From Chloroflexota bacterium (GTDB lineage: Bacteria; Chloroflexota; Dehalococcoidia; DSTF01; JACRBR01), in contig JAKAMA010000129.1 of NCBI GenBank assembly GCA_021813085.1, positions 1 through 6,983 on the forward strand: a stretch of DNA of 6,983 bases, read 5' to 3'. The notes beneath the pieces were generated by a model. That model saw only the letters and a list, made by a program, of their open reading frames with translations, ran no database searches and was not told where the DNA came from. The position numbers were made by a program, and so were the translations under genes. Within the stretch, counting starts at the first letter, position 1. Each line of letters begins with the position of its first letter. This document shows, piece after piece, positions 1 to 5,764 of this stretch.

Positions 1-29
1 TTTGCGGGGGACCGTACTCCGGGCACAGG

Positions 30-52
30 GGCCGGCTCGATGCGAGCCGGCC
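30..52 (+). other. GC-rich hairpin H1 in the leader upstream of flp
   Basis: A perfect inverted repeat: the arm at 30-39 (GGCCGGCTCG) pairs with 43-52 (CGAGCCGGCC) over 10 bp with a 3-base loop ATG. No T-run follows, so it is not a standard intrinsic terminator. It could be part of a structured 5' leader of the pilus transcript, a DNA-level site, or the tail structure of an upstream gene outside the window. The 3' arm (46-52) is also complementary to 71-77, which allows an alternative fold with the next hairpin. Function is not known; in DNA this GC-rich chance pairing is common. Confidence 0.5.
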
Positions 53-61
53 TGCGCGTTT

Positions 62-112
62 CCGGCGGCAGGCCGGCAGCCGCCGGGTGGCCAAGCGGAA
101 ACGCTTGCCGCC
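62..112 (+). other. Paired hairpins H2/H3 with a GAAA tetraloop in the flp leader
   Basis: H2 pairs CCGGCGGC (62-69) with GCCGCCGG (79-86), with loop 70-78. H3 follows at once: 86-91 (GGTGGC) pairs with 107-112 (GCCGCC), one G-T pair included; C92 is bulged; then AAGCG (93-97) pairs with CGCTT (102-106), closed by a GAAA tetraloop at 98-101. GAAA is a GNRA loop, which is typical of structured RNA. The 62-69 arm can instead pair with a second copy of GCCGCCGG at 107-114, which would replace both hairpins by one long-range helix. I could not match this to a known riboswitch class. A structured leader RNA is an inference. Confidence 0.4.
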
Positions 113-135
113 GGCGCACGTTCATGTAGGAGACG

Positions 136-149
136 ACCCCGCGCGGGGT
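136..149. promoter_or_regulatory. 14-bp perfect palindrome upstream of flp
   Basis: ACCCCGCGCGGGGT is a perfect 14-bp palindrome lying 38 bases before the flp start codon. It could be an operator for a dimeric regulator of the pilus operon or a short RNA hairpin (5-bp stem, GCGC loop). It is followed by a repeated TGGGG run. No promoter hexamers are clear around it, so its relation to a transcription start cannot be set. Confidence 0.35.
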
Positions 150-174
150 GGGGTGGAAGCGTCACGTCACAGGT

Positions 175-180
175 AGGAGG
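175..180 (+). promoter_or_regulatory. Strong ribosome binding site for flp
   Basis: AGGAGG, a full match to the anti-Shine-Dalgarno, sits 7 bases before the GTG at 188. This spacing decides the flp start in favour of GTG188 over the in-frame ATG at 203, which would be 22 bases away. It is the strongest binding site in the window, fitting a gene that must be made in far greater amount than the others. Confidence 0.85.
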
Positions 181-187
181 GTATCCA

Positions 188-430
188 GTGGTCAACGACA
201 TCATGCTGTCCGCGATGGCGTGGGCGTCGAGCCTGAAGAACGCGGTCGCGACGCGGATCCACGAGGAGCGCGGGCAGGACTTGCTTGAGTACGCCGTGCT
301 GGCCGGCGCAGTCGGTATCGTCGCGGCGATCGCGCTGATCGGCGCCGGCGCGGCGGGCTGGCTGAACTTCGCTTCCTTCAAGAACAAGATTGCGAACTGC
401 GTCAGCTTCAGCAACACCTGCGGGGCGTAG
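188..430 (+). CDS. flp: Flp-family type IVb major prepilin
   Basis: An 80-residue prepilin, the likely structural subunit of the Tad pilus. Residues 1-29 form a hydrophilic leader ending in EERG; the expected cut is after Gly29, giving a mature N-terminus QDLLEYAVLAG with Glu at +5 and Tyr at +6, the hallmark of Flp prepilins. A hydrophobic helix follows (about residues 35-57), ending in a glycine-rich IGAGAAGW stretch, then a short polar tail with Cys71 and Cys78. The mature protein would be about 51 residues, normal for Flp. The leader is a little long; M6 or M10 would give 24 or 20 residues, but the AGGAGG favours GTG188. The frame stays open upstream to base 2 with no plausible start, so that part is excluded. 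It is first in the operon; the cutting enzyme (TadV/CpaA) is not in the window. The paired cysteines may form a disulfide (inference). Confidence 0.92.
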   Translation: MVNDIMLSAMAWASSLKNAVATRIHEERGQDLLEYAVLAGAVGIVAAIALIGAGAAGWLNFASFKNKIANCVSFSNTCGA

Positions 431-433
431 GTG
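415..433 (+). promoter_or_regulatory. Small hairpin over the flp stop and tadE start
   Basis: CACCTGC (415-421) pairs with GCGTAGGTG at 427-433 (bases G427-G433, one G-T pair), giving 7 bp with loop 422-426. The TAG stop of flp (428-430) and the GTG start of tadE (431-433) both lie in the 3' arm. There is no T-run, so termination is unlikely. Such a structure could hold down tadE translation relative to the abundant pilin. The stem is short and this role is inference. Confidence 0.3.
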
Positions 434-976
434 GGGAAGGGGGTGGAACTCATCCGCTCCTTTCTGGTGACTGAGTTGATAGGCAGGTCAGAACGCGGAC
501 AGGGTCTCGTCGAGTTTGCGGTGATCCTTCCGCTGTTCTTCATCTTCCTGTTCGTCGTCATCGACGCGGGCCTGCTCCTTGCCCGGTACAACAATGAGAC
601 GAACGCGGCGAAGGAAGGCGCTCGCTACGGCGCGGTGGGTGCGAGCGACTCCCAGATCCGTGCGCGTGTCGCGGCGCAAGCGCACGGCCTGCTGGATCAT
701 GCGACGAACTGCGCCGCTGCCCCGGTGACCGATATCTGCGTCGAGTGGATCCCGGGGCCCGGTCCCAACGGCCCGGCGCCCGGACAGGTGGGCTCGTCCG
801 TGCGCGTCACGGTGCACTATCGATACAAGCTCAACACGCCGCTCATCAACGGAAACATTCTGGGGATGAGCATCTTCGGGTTAGGAGACGGGATCGACAC
901 ATCGGAGTGCGCCGTACAACGGCTGGAGCGCCCGGTAGCGAACCCTGTGCGGACGAGCGCAGCGACAACATGCTGA
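431..976 (+). CDS. tadE: TadE-like minor pseudopilin
   Basis: A 181-residue protein of the TadE-like family. Residues 20-34 read SERGQGLVEFAVILP, the classic TadE signature: a possible prepilin-peptidase site after Gly23, Glu at +5 (Glu28), then a hydrophobic helix (about 29-51) and the conserved NNETNAAKEGARYGA stretch (54-68). The C-terminal half is extracytoplasmic, with a Pro/Gly-rich turn (107-118) and four cysteines (94, 103, 160, 181), the last being the final residue. Family role: a minor pilin-like component needed for Flp filament assembly. The start is placed at GTG431, directly after the flp stop; GTG443, four codons on, is a fair alternative with GGAAGGG just before it. The end overlaps the next gene by 7 bases, implying coupled translation. 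Confidence in the family is high, in the exact start moderate. Confidence 0.9.
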   Translation: MGKGVELIRSFLVTELIGRSERGQGLVEFAVILPLFFIFLFVVIDAGLLLARYNNETNAAKEGARYGAVGASDSQIRARVAAQAHGLLDHATNCAAAPVTDICVEWIPGPGPNGPAPGQVGSSVRVTVHYRYKLNTPLINGNILGMSIFGLGDGIDTSECAVQRLERPVANPVRTSAATTC

Positions 977-2271
977 GCGCGCGAAACGCGGCGCGGGGTG
1001 GTGGCCGGGGCGTCCATGGATCAGAGCGTGGACAGGCGCTGCTCATGTTTGTCGGGATCTTCACGGTGCTGCTGGCGATGGGCGCGTTCGTGTTGAACCA
1101 GGGTTTGTTCCAGGATCGCCGCCGCATCGCGCAGAAGGACGCCGACGCGGCGGCACGCGCTGGTGCGGCCGCGTACCTCAGCACAGAGTCGCTTAGTTCC
1201 CAGCAGTCCGATGCCGTCCAGCGCGCACGAGCGATGGCACACGCGAACGGCGCTACGCCGGGCGCGTCCGAACCTCTTGCCGTCGAGAAGACGTCGGCCG
1301 ACTGCCCAACACTCGGCGGGATGATCTCGGGCGCGCCGTCGGTCGAGGTCGCGATCAAACGTCCCGCGCCCACACTGTTCAACTCGGCCTGGTTCAGCAA
1401 CCTCACCGGTGCCGGAGACAACATCGGCGCCAGTTCGACGGCGTGCGTCGGCTCCGTGCTGACGATCGGGCCGGATACGACGGCTGGCCGGCCGCTGAAC
1501 CTGCCGGTCGAGATCAACACCAGCGATCGGCAGAGCAAGGACAACCTCAACGCGTGCTTCGCGTCTGACGGTACGCCGCGTATCGGCGAGCAGTGTGTCA
1601 TCATCCGGGATGCCACCACCAAGGAAGGCTACCTGCACGAGGCAGGCAGCGCGGGCCAGTGCACCGGTGCCATCGACTCCATCACGCCGGCGATCGAGCG
1701 TGGTGAGGACTGGACGTGCACCGTCAACACCGGCGCTTCGTGCAGCGACCCGTTCGCCGTCAGCACGAGCTGTGCGAGCCCGGCGGACACGAATCCAACA
1801 GACACTCTGACGTCCTGGAACAGACGGCTCAGCGGCGCCACCTTCCCATCGACGTGCCGCTCTGAAGCATTCGCAGACACGTTCGATTACGCCGATGGGA
1901 GCGTCGGCCCCGTGAGCGGGCCAACCGGCGTCGGCGGCTCAGACCCGCCCGTCACCGTCTACGTCCAGAAACGGTGCTCGAACCCGCGCGTTGGGATCGT
2001 GATTGTCAGTGATGGCAACGGCAGGCCCGTACGCGGATTCGCGGCGGTGTACATCGTTGGCTGCTTCGACCCAACGGCGCCGTTGACCACCGAGACCAAC
2101 ACGTGCTCGTCCGGCGAGGGCGCCGGCCATCACGAGGGAGACGAGGGCAATGGCGGAGGACAGGTGGAGGTCCGCGCGGTGCTGCTGCGGCTCTACATGA
2201 CCAGCGGCGCGGTGGGCGGCATCGGGCCGATCGACGCCCTTTCGCCGGTGACGATTCAGACGACGAGGTAA
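970..2271 (+). CDS. TadG-like protein with Tad N-terminal helix and cysteine-rich outer domain
   Basis: A 433-residue protein. Residues 18-27 (SERGQALLMF) begin a Tad/TadG-type N-terminal segment: a hydrophobic helix to about residue 45, then QDRRRIAQKDADAAARAGA, matching the conserved 'DAAALAGA' block of TadE/TadG-like proteins. The +5 position after the Gly-Gln junction is Met, not Glu, so processing as a pilin is doubtful. The rest is a long Thr/Ser/Asp/Gly-rich domain with 12 cysteines and no visible VWA metal site (no DxSxS), unlike full TadG. A flexible Gly/acidic loop with HHEGDE lies at about 378-397. The start ATG970 lies inside the tadE end (7-base overlap); the frame is open back to 745 but that part is a shadow of tadE. 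Codons are clearly less G/C-ending than in the downstream machinery genes. Likely a membrane-anchored surface or minor pilus component; the outer domain's function is unknown. Confidence 0.85.
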   Translation: MLSARNAARGGGRGVHGSERGQALLMFVGIFTVLLAMGAFVLNQGLFQDRRRIAQKDADAAARAGAAAYLSTESLSSQQSDAVQRARAMAHANGATPGASEPLAVEKTSADCPTLGGMISGAPSVEVAIKRPAPTLFNSAWFSNLTGAGDNIGASSTACVGSVLTIGPDTTAGRPLNLPVEINTSDRQSKDNLNACFASDGTPRIGEQCVIIRDATTKEGYLHEAGSAGQCTGAIDSITPAIERGEDWTCTVNTGASCSDPFAVSTSCASPADTNPTDTLTSWNRRLSGATFPSTCRSEAFADTFDYADGSVGPVSGPTGVGGSDPPVTVYVQKRCSNPRVGIVIVSDGNGRPVRGFAAVYIVGCFDPTAPLTTETNTCSSGEGAGHHEGDEGNGGGQVEVRAVLLRLYMTSGAVGGIGPIDALSPVTIQTTR

Positions 2272-2275
2272 CACC

Positions 2276-3118
2276 ATGGCACGGACACTGACGCACATGA
2301 GCCCGGCGCGCACGAACCGGCTGATCCTGGTCGGCGCGGTGACGCTGGCCGCGCTGGCGGCGCTGCTCATCTTCTTCGCGCTCAGCCGCTCCGGCTCGGG
2401 CACGGGCGGCGGTGCGGCGCCGGCCGGCGACATCACGGTCGTGACGGCGGCCGGCGACATCGCCGCGGGCCAGACGATCACGGACGCCATGCTCACCACG
2501 ACGAGCGTGGCGCGCGCGCACGCCATCGCCGGCGCACTGACGAGCAAGTCGGCGGCGGTCGGCCTGACGGCGATCTACCCGCTGGCGAAGGGCGAGCAGA
2601 TCTCCGCCTCCAAGCTCGTCGGCGGGGCGGCGGCGAAGGTCTCGCCGTCGTACATCATCCCGGCGGGCAAGCGGGCGTTCGCGATCAGCGTCGAGCAGAA
2701 GACGACGCCGACGCAGCTCATCGTCGCCGGCGACCACGTCGATGTGATCGCCGTCGGCAAGAGGAAGGCGGCGCCGGGCACGACGGGCCAGGACCTGACG
2801 GCGGGCATCACGCTGCTGCAGAACGTCGAGGTGCTCGCGGTCGATGATGTGGCGCTGAAGCCGGTGTCGCGGCTCGACGCGAACGGCAAGCCGATCACGT
2901 CCGGCACGGCCGACGGCACGATCGCCACGAACCCGGACGCCACGAACACGCAGCCGAACGCGAAGACGGTGACGCTCGCCGTCACGCCGGAGCAGGCGCA
3001 GATGCTCGCGATCGGGCAGGACGGCTATCACCTGTACCTGTCGCTGCGCCCGCCGGGCGACACGAGCGCGCCCGCGGACCCATCGAACATCATGACGCTG
3101 CCGGCGCCGATCCAGTAG
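2276..3118 (+). CDS. cpaB: Flp pilus assembly protein CpaB/RcpC (SAF domain)
   Basis: A 280-residue CpaB/RcpC protein. Residues 15-36 form one N-terminal membrane helix, followed by a Gly/Ser/Ala linker. The SAF domain starts at about 53, with VVTAAGDIAAGQTITDAML (55-73) as its typical opening, and runs to about 120. The RcpC/CpaB partner domain follows, with IPAGKRAFAISVE and VAGDHVDVIAV, then a Thr/Asn/Ala-rich loop (about 200-228), and ends with VTLAVTPEQAQMLAIGQ and LRPPGD, usual for the family. It has no cysteine, unlike the three subunit genes before it. The start ATG2276 has GAGG 7 bases upstream and lies 4 bases after the previous stop; ATG2297 is a less likely choice. In diderms CpaB/RcpC works with the outer-membrane secretin, but no secretin gene follows here. 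Its role in a secretin-less system is not settled. Confidence 0.94.
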   Translation: MARTLTHMSPARTNRLILVGAVTLAALAALLIFFALSRSGSGTGGGAAPAGDITVVTAAGDIAAGQTITDAMLTTTSVARAHAIAGALTSKSAAVGLTAIYPLAKGEQISASKLVGGAAAKVSPSYIIPAGKRAFAISVEQKTTPTQLIVAGDHVDVIAVGKRKAAPGTTGQDLTAGITLLQNVEVLAVDDVALKPVSRLDANGKPITSGTADGTIATNPDATNTQPNAKTVTLAVTPEQAQMLAIGQDGYHLYLSLRPPGDTSAPADPSNIMTLPAPIQ

Positions 3119-3138
3119 GGACGTAGCAGAAAACCCCC

Positions 3139-3145
3139 GGGAGGG
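3139..3145 (+). promoter_or_regulatory. Ribosome binding site for tadZ
   Basis: GGGAGGG lies in the 30-base spacer between cpaB and tadZ, with its GGAGG core 4 bases before the GTG at 3149. It decides that GTG as the start. A C-run directly upstream (3134-3138) could partly mask it. Nothing else is evident in this spacer. Confidence 0.7.
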
Positions 3146-3148
3146 AAC

Positions 3149-4396
3149 GTGGCCAAGACACCATCAGCGCTCATCGTCGACAGCGACATCCAGGCGCGGT
3201 TCGAGATGAAGCAGGCCGTGAAGGCCTGCGGCCTCACGCTCGCCGGGGAGTGCGGCTACGGCATGGAGGCGGTCAGCGCGGCGACGGAGCTGCGGCCGGA
3301 CACCATCCTCATCGGCGTCGGCGAGCCCATCGAGCGGCCGCTGCAGACGGCGGAGGCGCTCCAGAGCCTGCTGCCGGAGACGCCGATCCTGGTGTACTCC
3401 GAGACGAAGGACCTCGAGACGATCCGCAAGGCGATGATGGCGGGCGCGCGCGACTTCCTCGCGAAGCCGCTGCGGCCGGAGACGCTGCGCCAGTCCGTGC
3501 TCGCGGCGCTCGAGTCGGAGGAGAAAAAGAAGCTGCGCCAGCTCGGCCAGCTCCCCGCCGCGCCGACGGCCGGCACGATCGTCACGGTCTTCGGGGCCAA
3601 GGGCGGCGTCGGCAAGTCGACGATCGCCGCGAACCTCGCGGTGGCGCTGGCGCGGCTGGAGCGCTCTTCCGTCTGCATCATGGACCTCGATAACGGCTTC
3701 GGCGACATCGCGGGCATGCTCGATGTGAAGCCGGAGCGCACGCTGGCCGACATGGTGCGCGACATCGACCAGATCGACCGCGACGACATCCAGCGCTACG
3801 TCGTCAGGCACCCGCTCTCGGAGCTCGACGTGCTCTCCGGGCCGAGCGTGCTCGAGTGGCGCAGCCTGTCCGCGGAACAGGTGCGGCGCGTGGTCGACCT
3901 CGTCGCGCGCACGTACGACAAGGTGGTGATCGACACCTCCGGCATGCTCAGCGAGCTCTCGGAGATGACGGTCGACATCGCGACGATGGTGCTCTGGGTG
4001 ACGACGTCGGAGTTCGCCAGCGTCAAGGACTCGATCGAGGCGTTCCGGGCGCTCTCGAACCTCTCGTACTCGCAGGAGCGGATCCGCGTCGTGATGAACG
4101 CGATCTCGCCGGATGACGTGATCCGGCCGGCGATCCTGCAGGACGCGCTGGGCCGCGAGGTGTTCTGGAACATCCCGTACGACCGCAAGGTGCGCCAGGG
4201 CACGCACCTGGGCCAGCCGATCGTGATCACGGCGCCGCAGTCGACGGCGGCGAAGAGCCTCGCCGACCTCGCGACGGTCGTCGCGGGCGGGCGCATCGAG
4301 CAGGGGCGCAAGACGCTCGGCGGCTTCAAGTGGCGGCCATCGGCGGAGCCGGTGACCGCGGAGGGCCGGATCGGCAGCATCGCGAAGGAGACGTAG
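3149..4396 (+). CDS. tadZ: TadZ/CpaE-like pilus ATPase with degenerate receiver domain
   Basis: A 415-residue TadZ/CpaE protein that, by family knowledge, localises the Tad machine at the membrane. Residues 6-122 fold like a response-regulator receiver: acidic residues D11 and D13, S84, and K106-P107 are kept, but the phospho-acceptor position is Gly56 (PDTILIGVGEP), so it should not be phosphorylated there. A charged linker with EEKKK follows (123-135). The MinD/ParA-type ATPase domain starts at about 143: deviant Walker A KGGVGKS (151-157), A' IMDLDNGFGD (177-186), Walker B VVIDTSG (259-265, Asp262). The C-terminus has the usual RVVMNAISPDD and PYDRKV blocks. Length is typical. GTG3149 is chosen because of the GGGAGGG before it. 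It lies 30 bases after cpaB and 30 before tadA, with a hairpin across its stop codon. Confidence 0.95.
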   Translation: MAKTPSALIVDSDIQARFEMKQAVKACGLTLAGECGYGMEAVSAATELRPDTILIGVGEPIERPLQTAEALQSLLPETPILVYSETKDLETIRKAMMAGARDFLAKPLRPETLRQSVLAALESEEKKKLRQLGQLPAAPTAGTIVTVFGAKGGVGKSTIAANLAVALARLERSSVCIMDLDNGFGDIAGMLDVKPERTLADMVRDIDQIDRDDIQRYVVRHPLSELDVLSGPSVLEWRSLSAEQVRRVVDLVARTYDKVVIDTSGMLSELSEMTVDIATMVLWVTTSEFASVKDSIEAFRALSNLSYSQERIRVVMNAISPDDVIRPAILQDALGREVFWNIPYDRKVRQGTHLGQPIVITAPQSTAAKSLADLATVVAGGRIEQGRKTLGGFKWRPSAEPVTAEGRIGSIAKET

Positions 4397-4406
4397 CTCC
4401 TTCGCG
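4381..4406 (+). promoter_or_regulatory. Perfect hairpin across the tadZ stop, next to the tadA binding site
   Basis: CGCGAAGGAG (4381-4390) and CTCCTTCGCG (4397-4406) form a perfect 10-bp stem with loop ACGTAG, which contains the tadZ stop codon TAG (4394-4396). No T-run follows, so it is not a standard terminator. The 3' arm CTCCTT (4397-4402) is also complementary to AAGGAG at 4408-4413, the tadA Shine-Dalgarno candidate, giving a 6-bp alternative stem with loop 4403-4407. The two pairings exclude each other. This suggests, but does not prove, a translational coupling or mRNA-stability element between tadZ and tadA. Confidence 0.6.
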
Positions 4407-4407
4407 C

Positions 4408-4413
4408 AAGGAG
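4408..4413 (+). promoter_or_regulatory. Shine-Dalgarno candidate for tadA
   Basis: AAGGAG ends 13 bases before the ATG at 4427, which is longer than usual; a weaker GGGA (4417-4420) is nearer. The site repeats the AAGGAG of the hairpin's 5' arm (4385-4390) and can be masked by CTCCTT at 4397-4402. Confidence 0.5.
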
Positions 4414-4426
4414 ATCGGGACGCAGC

Positions 4427-5764
4427 ATGGCGATCGATACGCGATGGGAGACGACGCGCACCTACCTCGACGACCCCGGCGCGGGCGACGGCGAGTGGTT
4501 CGAGGCCGTCCACGGCGTGCACCAGCGCATGCTCCAGGAGATCGACCTCTCGGCGATCGAGCGGCTCGATGCGGCCCGCGCGCGCGAGGCGGTGAAGGTG
4601 GCGGCGCGGCAGCTCGTCGTCCAGCAGTTCCCGTCGCTGCTCGGCGACGACCGCGAGCACGTCATCAAGCGGGTCGTCGATGAGGCGATCGGCTTCGGGC
4701 CGGTGCAGGCGCTGATCGACGACGACAGCGTGTCCGAGGTGATGGTCAACGCGCCGGACGAGATCTTCTTCGAGCGCGACGGCATCATCTACCTGTCGCC
4801 GCTGCGCTTCAAGGACGCGCCGCACATCATGCGCATCATCGAGCGGATCATCGCGCCGCTGGGGCGGCGGGTCGATGAGTCGTCGCCGTACGTGGACGCG
4901 CGGCTGCCCGACGGCTCGCGCGTCAACATCGTCATCCCGCCGCTCGTGCCGCGCAGCCCGACGATCACGATCCGCAAGTTCCGGCGGGAGAAGTTCAAGA
5001 TCGCCGACCTGGTGGCGAACGGCACGATGACACAGCCGATCGCCGACTTCCTGCGGGCCTGCGTCGCGCAGCGGCTGAACGTGGCGATCTCCGGCGGCAC
5101 CGGCACCGGCAAGACTACGCTGCTCAACGCGCTCTCGAACTACATCCCGAACAGCGAGCGCGTCATCACGATCGAGGACCCGATCGAGATGAAGCTGCAG
5201 CAGACGCATGTGATCGCCATGGAGGCGCGGCCGCCGAACATCGAGGGCAAGAACGAAGTGACGCAGCGCGACCTCGTGCGGAACGCGCTGCGGATGCGGC
5301 CGGACCGCATCATCGTCGGCGAGGTGCGCGGCGCCGAGGCCTTCGACATGCTCCAGGCGATGAACACGGGCCACGAGGGGTCGCTGACCACCATCCACGC
5401 GAACTCGCCGCGCGACGCGCTGATCCGCGTCGAGAACATGGTGATGATGGCGGGCTTCGACCTGCCGGTGCGCGCCATCCGCGAGCAGATCGCGGCGGCG
5501 CTGCACATCATCGTCCAGATCGCGCGCTTCTCCGACGGCCGGCGCCGCGTCACCCATATCACGGAGATCACCGGCTGCGGCGGCGATACGGTGACGACGC
5601 AGGACCTGTTCGTGTTCCGCCGGCACCACGTCGATGCCGACGGCCACATCAGCGGTGTGCTGGAGCCTACGGGCGCGGCGCCGACCTTCGCTGCCACCTT
5701 CGCGCGCGACGGCGTCACGCTGGAGATGGGCACAGGCGTGATGGGGGACGGTGCGCAGCCATGA
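4427..5764 (+). CDS. tadA: TadA/CpaF secretion ATPase of the Tad pilus
   Basis: A 445-residue hexameric ATPase of the type II/IV secretion superfamily, CpaF/TadA branch, that powers Flp assembly from the cytoplasmic face. The N-terminal part (about 1-180) contains the helical region and the conserved [18 protein letters not shown] and TITIRKF (179-185) blocks. The RecA-like core follows: Walker [10 protein letters not shown] (223-231, Lys229), Asp box ITIEDPIE (247-254), Walker [12 protein letters not shown] (Glu299), and His box [15 protein letters not shown] (314-328). The tail has THITEITG and TQDLFVFRR as in other TadA proteins. All catalytic motifs are intact and the length is normal. 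ATG4427 is preferred; no better in-frame start lies near. It overlaps tadB by 4 bases (ATGA), so the ATPase and its platform are translationally coupled. Confidence 0.98.
   Translation: MAIDTRWETTRTYLDDPGAGDGEWFEAVHGVHQRMLQEIDLSAIERLDAARAREAVKVAARQLVVQQFPSLLGDDREHVIKRVVDEAIGFGPVQALIDDDSVSEVMVNAPDEIFFERDGIIYLSPLRFKDAPHIMRIIERIIAPLGRRVDESSPYVDARLPDGSRVNIVIPPLVPRSPTITIRKFRREKFKIADLVANGTMTQPIADFLRACVAQRLNVAISGGTGTGKTTLLNALSNYIPNSERVITIEDPIEMKLQQTHVIAMEARPPNIEGKNEVTQRDLVRNALRMRPDRIIVGEVRGAEAFDMLQAMNTGHEGSLTTIHANSPRDALIRVENMVMMAGFDLPVRAIREQIAAALHIIVQIARFSDGRRRVTHITEITGCGGDTVTTQDLFVFRRHHVDADGHISGVLEPTGAAPTFAATFARDGVTLEMGTGVMGDGAQP

Noticed and set aside
30..52. Intrinsic terminator of an upstream gene
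   Set aside because: The stem is strong but no T-run follows, and no upstream coding region is visible.
21..112. Possible cyclic-di-GMP-I (GEMM) riboswitch
   Set aside because: The start GGCACAGGG, two hairpins in tandem and a later CCGGGTGGCC recall its layout, but the conserved core blocks such as ACGCAAAGCC are absent.
124..129. ATG directly followed by TAG (start-stop) in the leader
   Set aside because: There is no ribosome binding site in front of it, and such pairs occur by chance.
80..160. tRNA-like stretch GGTGGCCAAGCGG
   Set aside because: It resembles a tRNA D-arm region, but no acceptor stem, anticodon arm or GTTCGA-type T-loop follows.
161..170. GTCACGTCAC tandem repeat before the flp binding site
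   Set aside because: Two 5-base copies are too short to separate from chance and no matching second site is near.
2..187. In-frame extension of flp up to the window start
   Set aside because: It has no family match, runs through the inverted repeats, and the AGGAGG at 175-180 sets the start at 188.
745..969. In-frame extension of the TadG-like gene into tadE
   Set aside because: This stretch is coding in the tadE frame; the conserved Tad segment starts only after ATG970.
2006..3031. A 341-codon minus-strand frame opposite the end of the TadG-like gene and cpaB
   Set aside because: It is Arg/Asp-rich without a domain or ribosome binding site, while the + strand has cpaB with a clear SAF domain.
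3164..5647. An 827-codon open frame on the minus strand opposite tadZ and tadA
   Set aside because: It spans two well-supported genes and its translation is mostly Arg, His, Asp, Ala and Leu without domains, the usual antisense shadow of G/C-ending codons.
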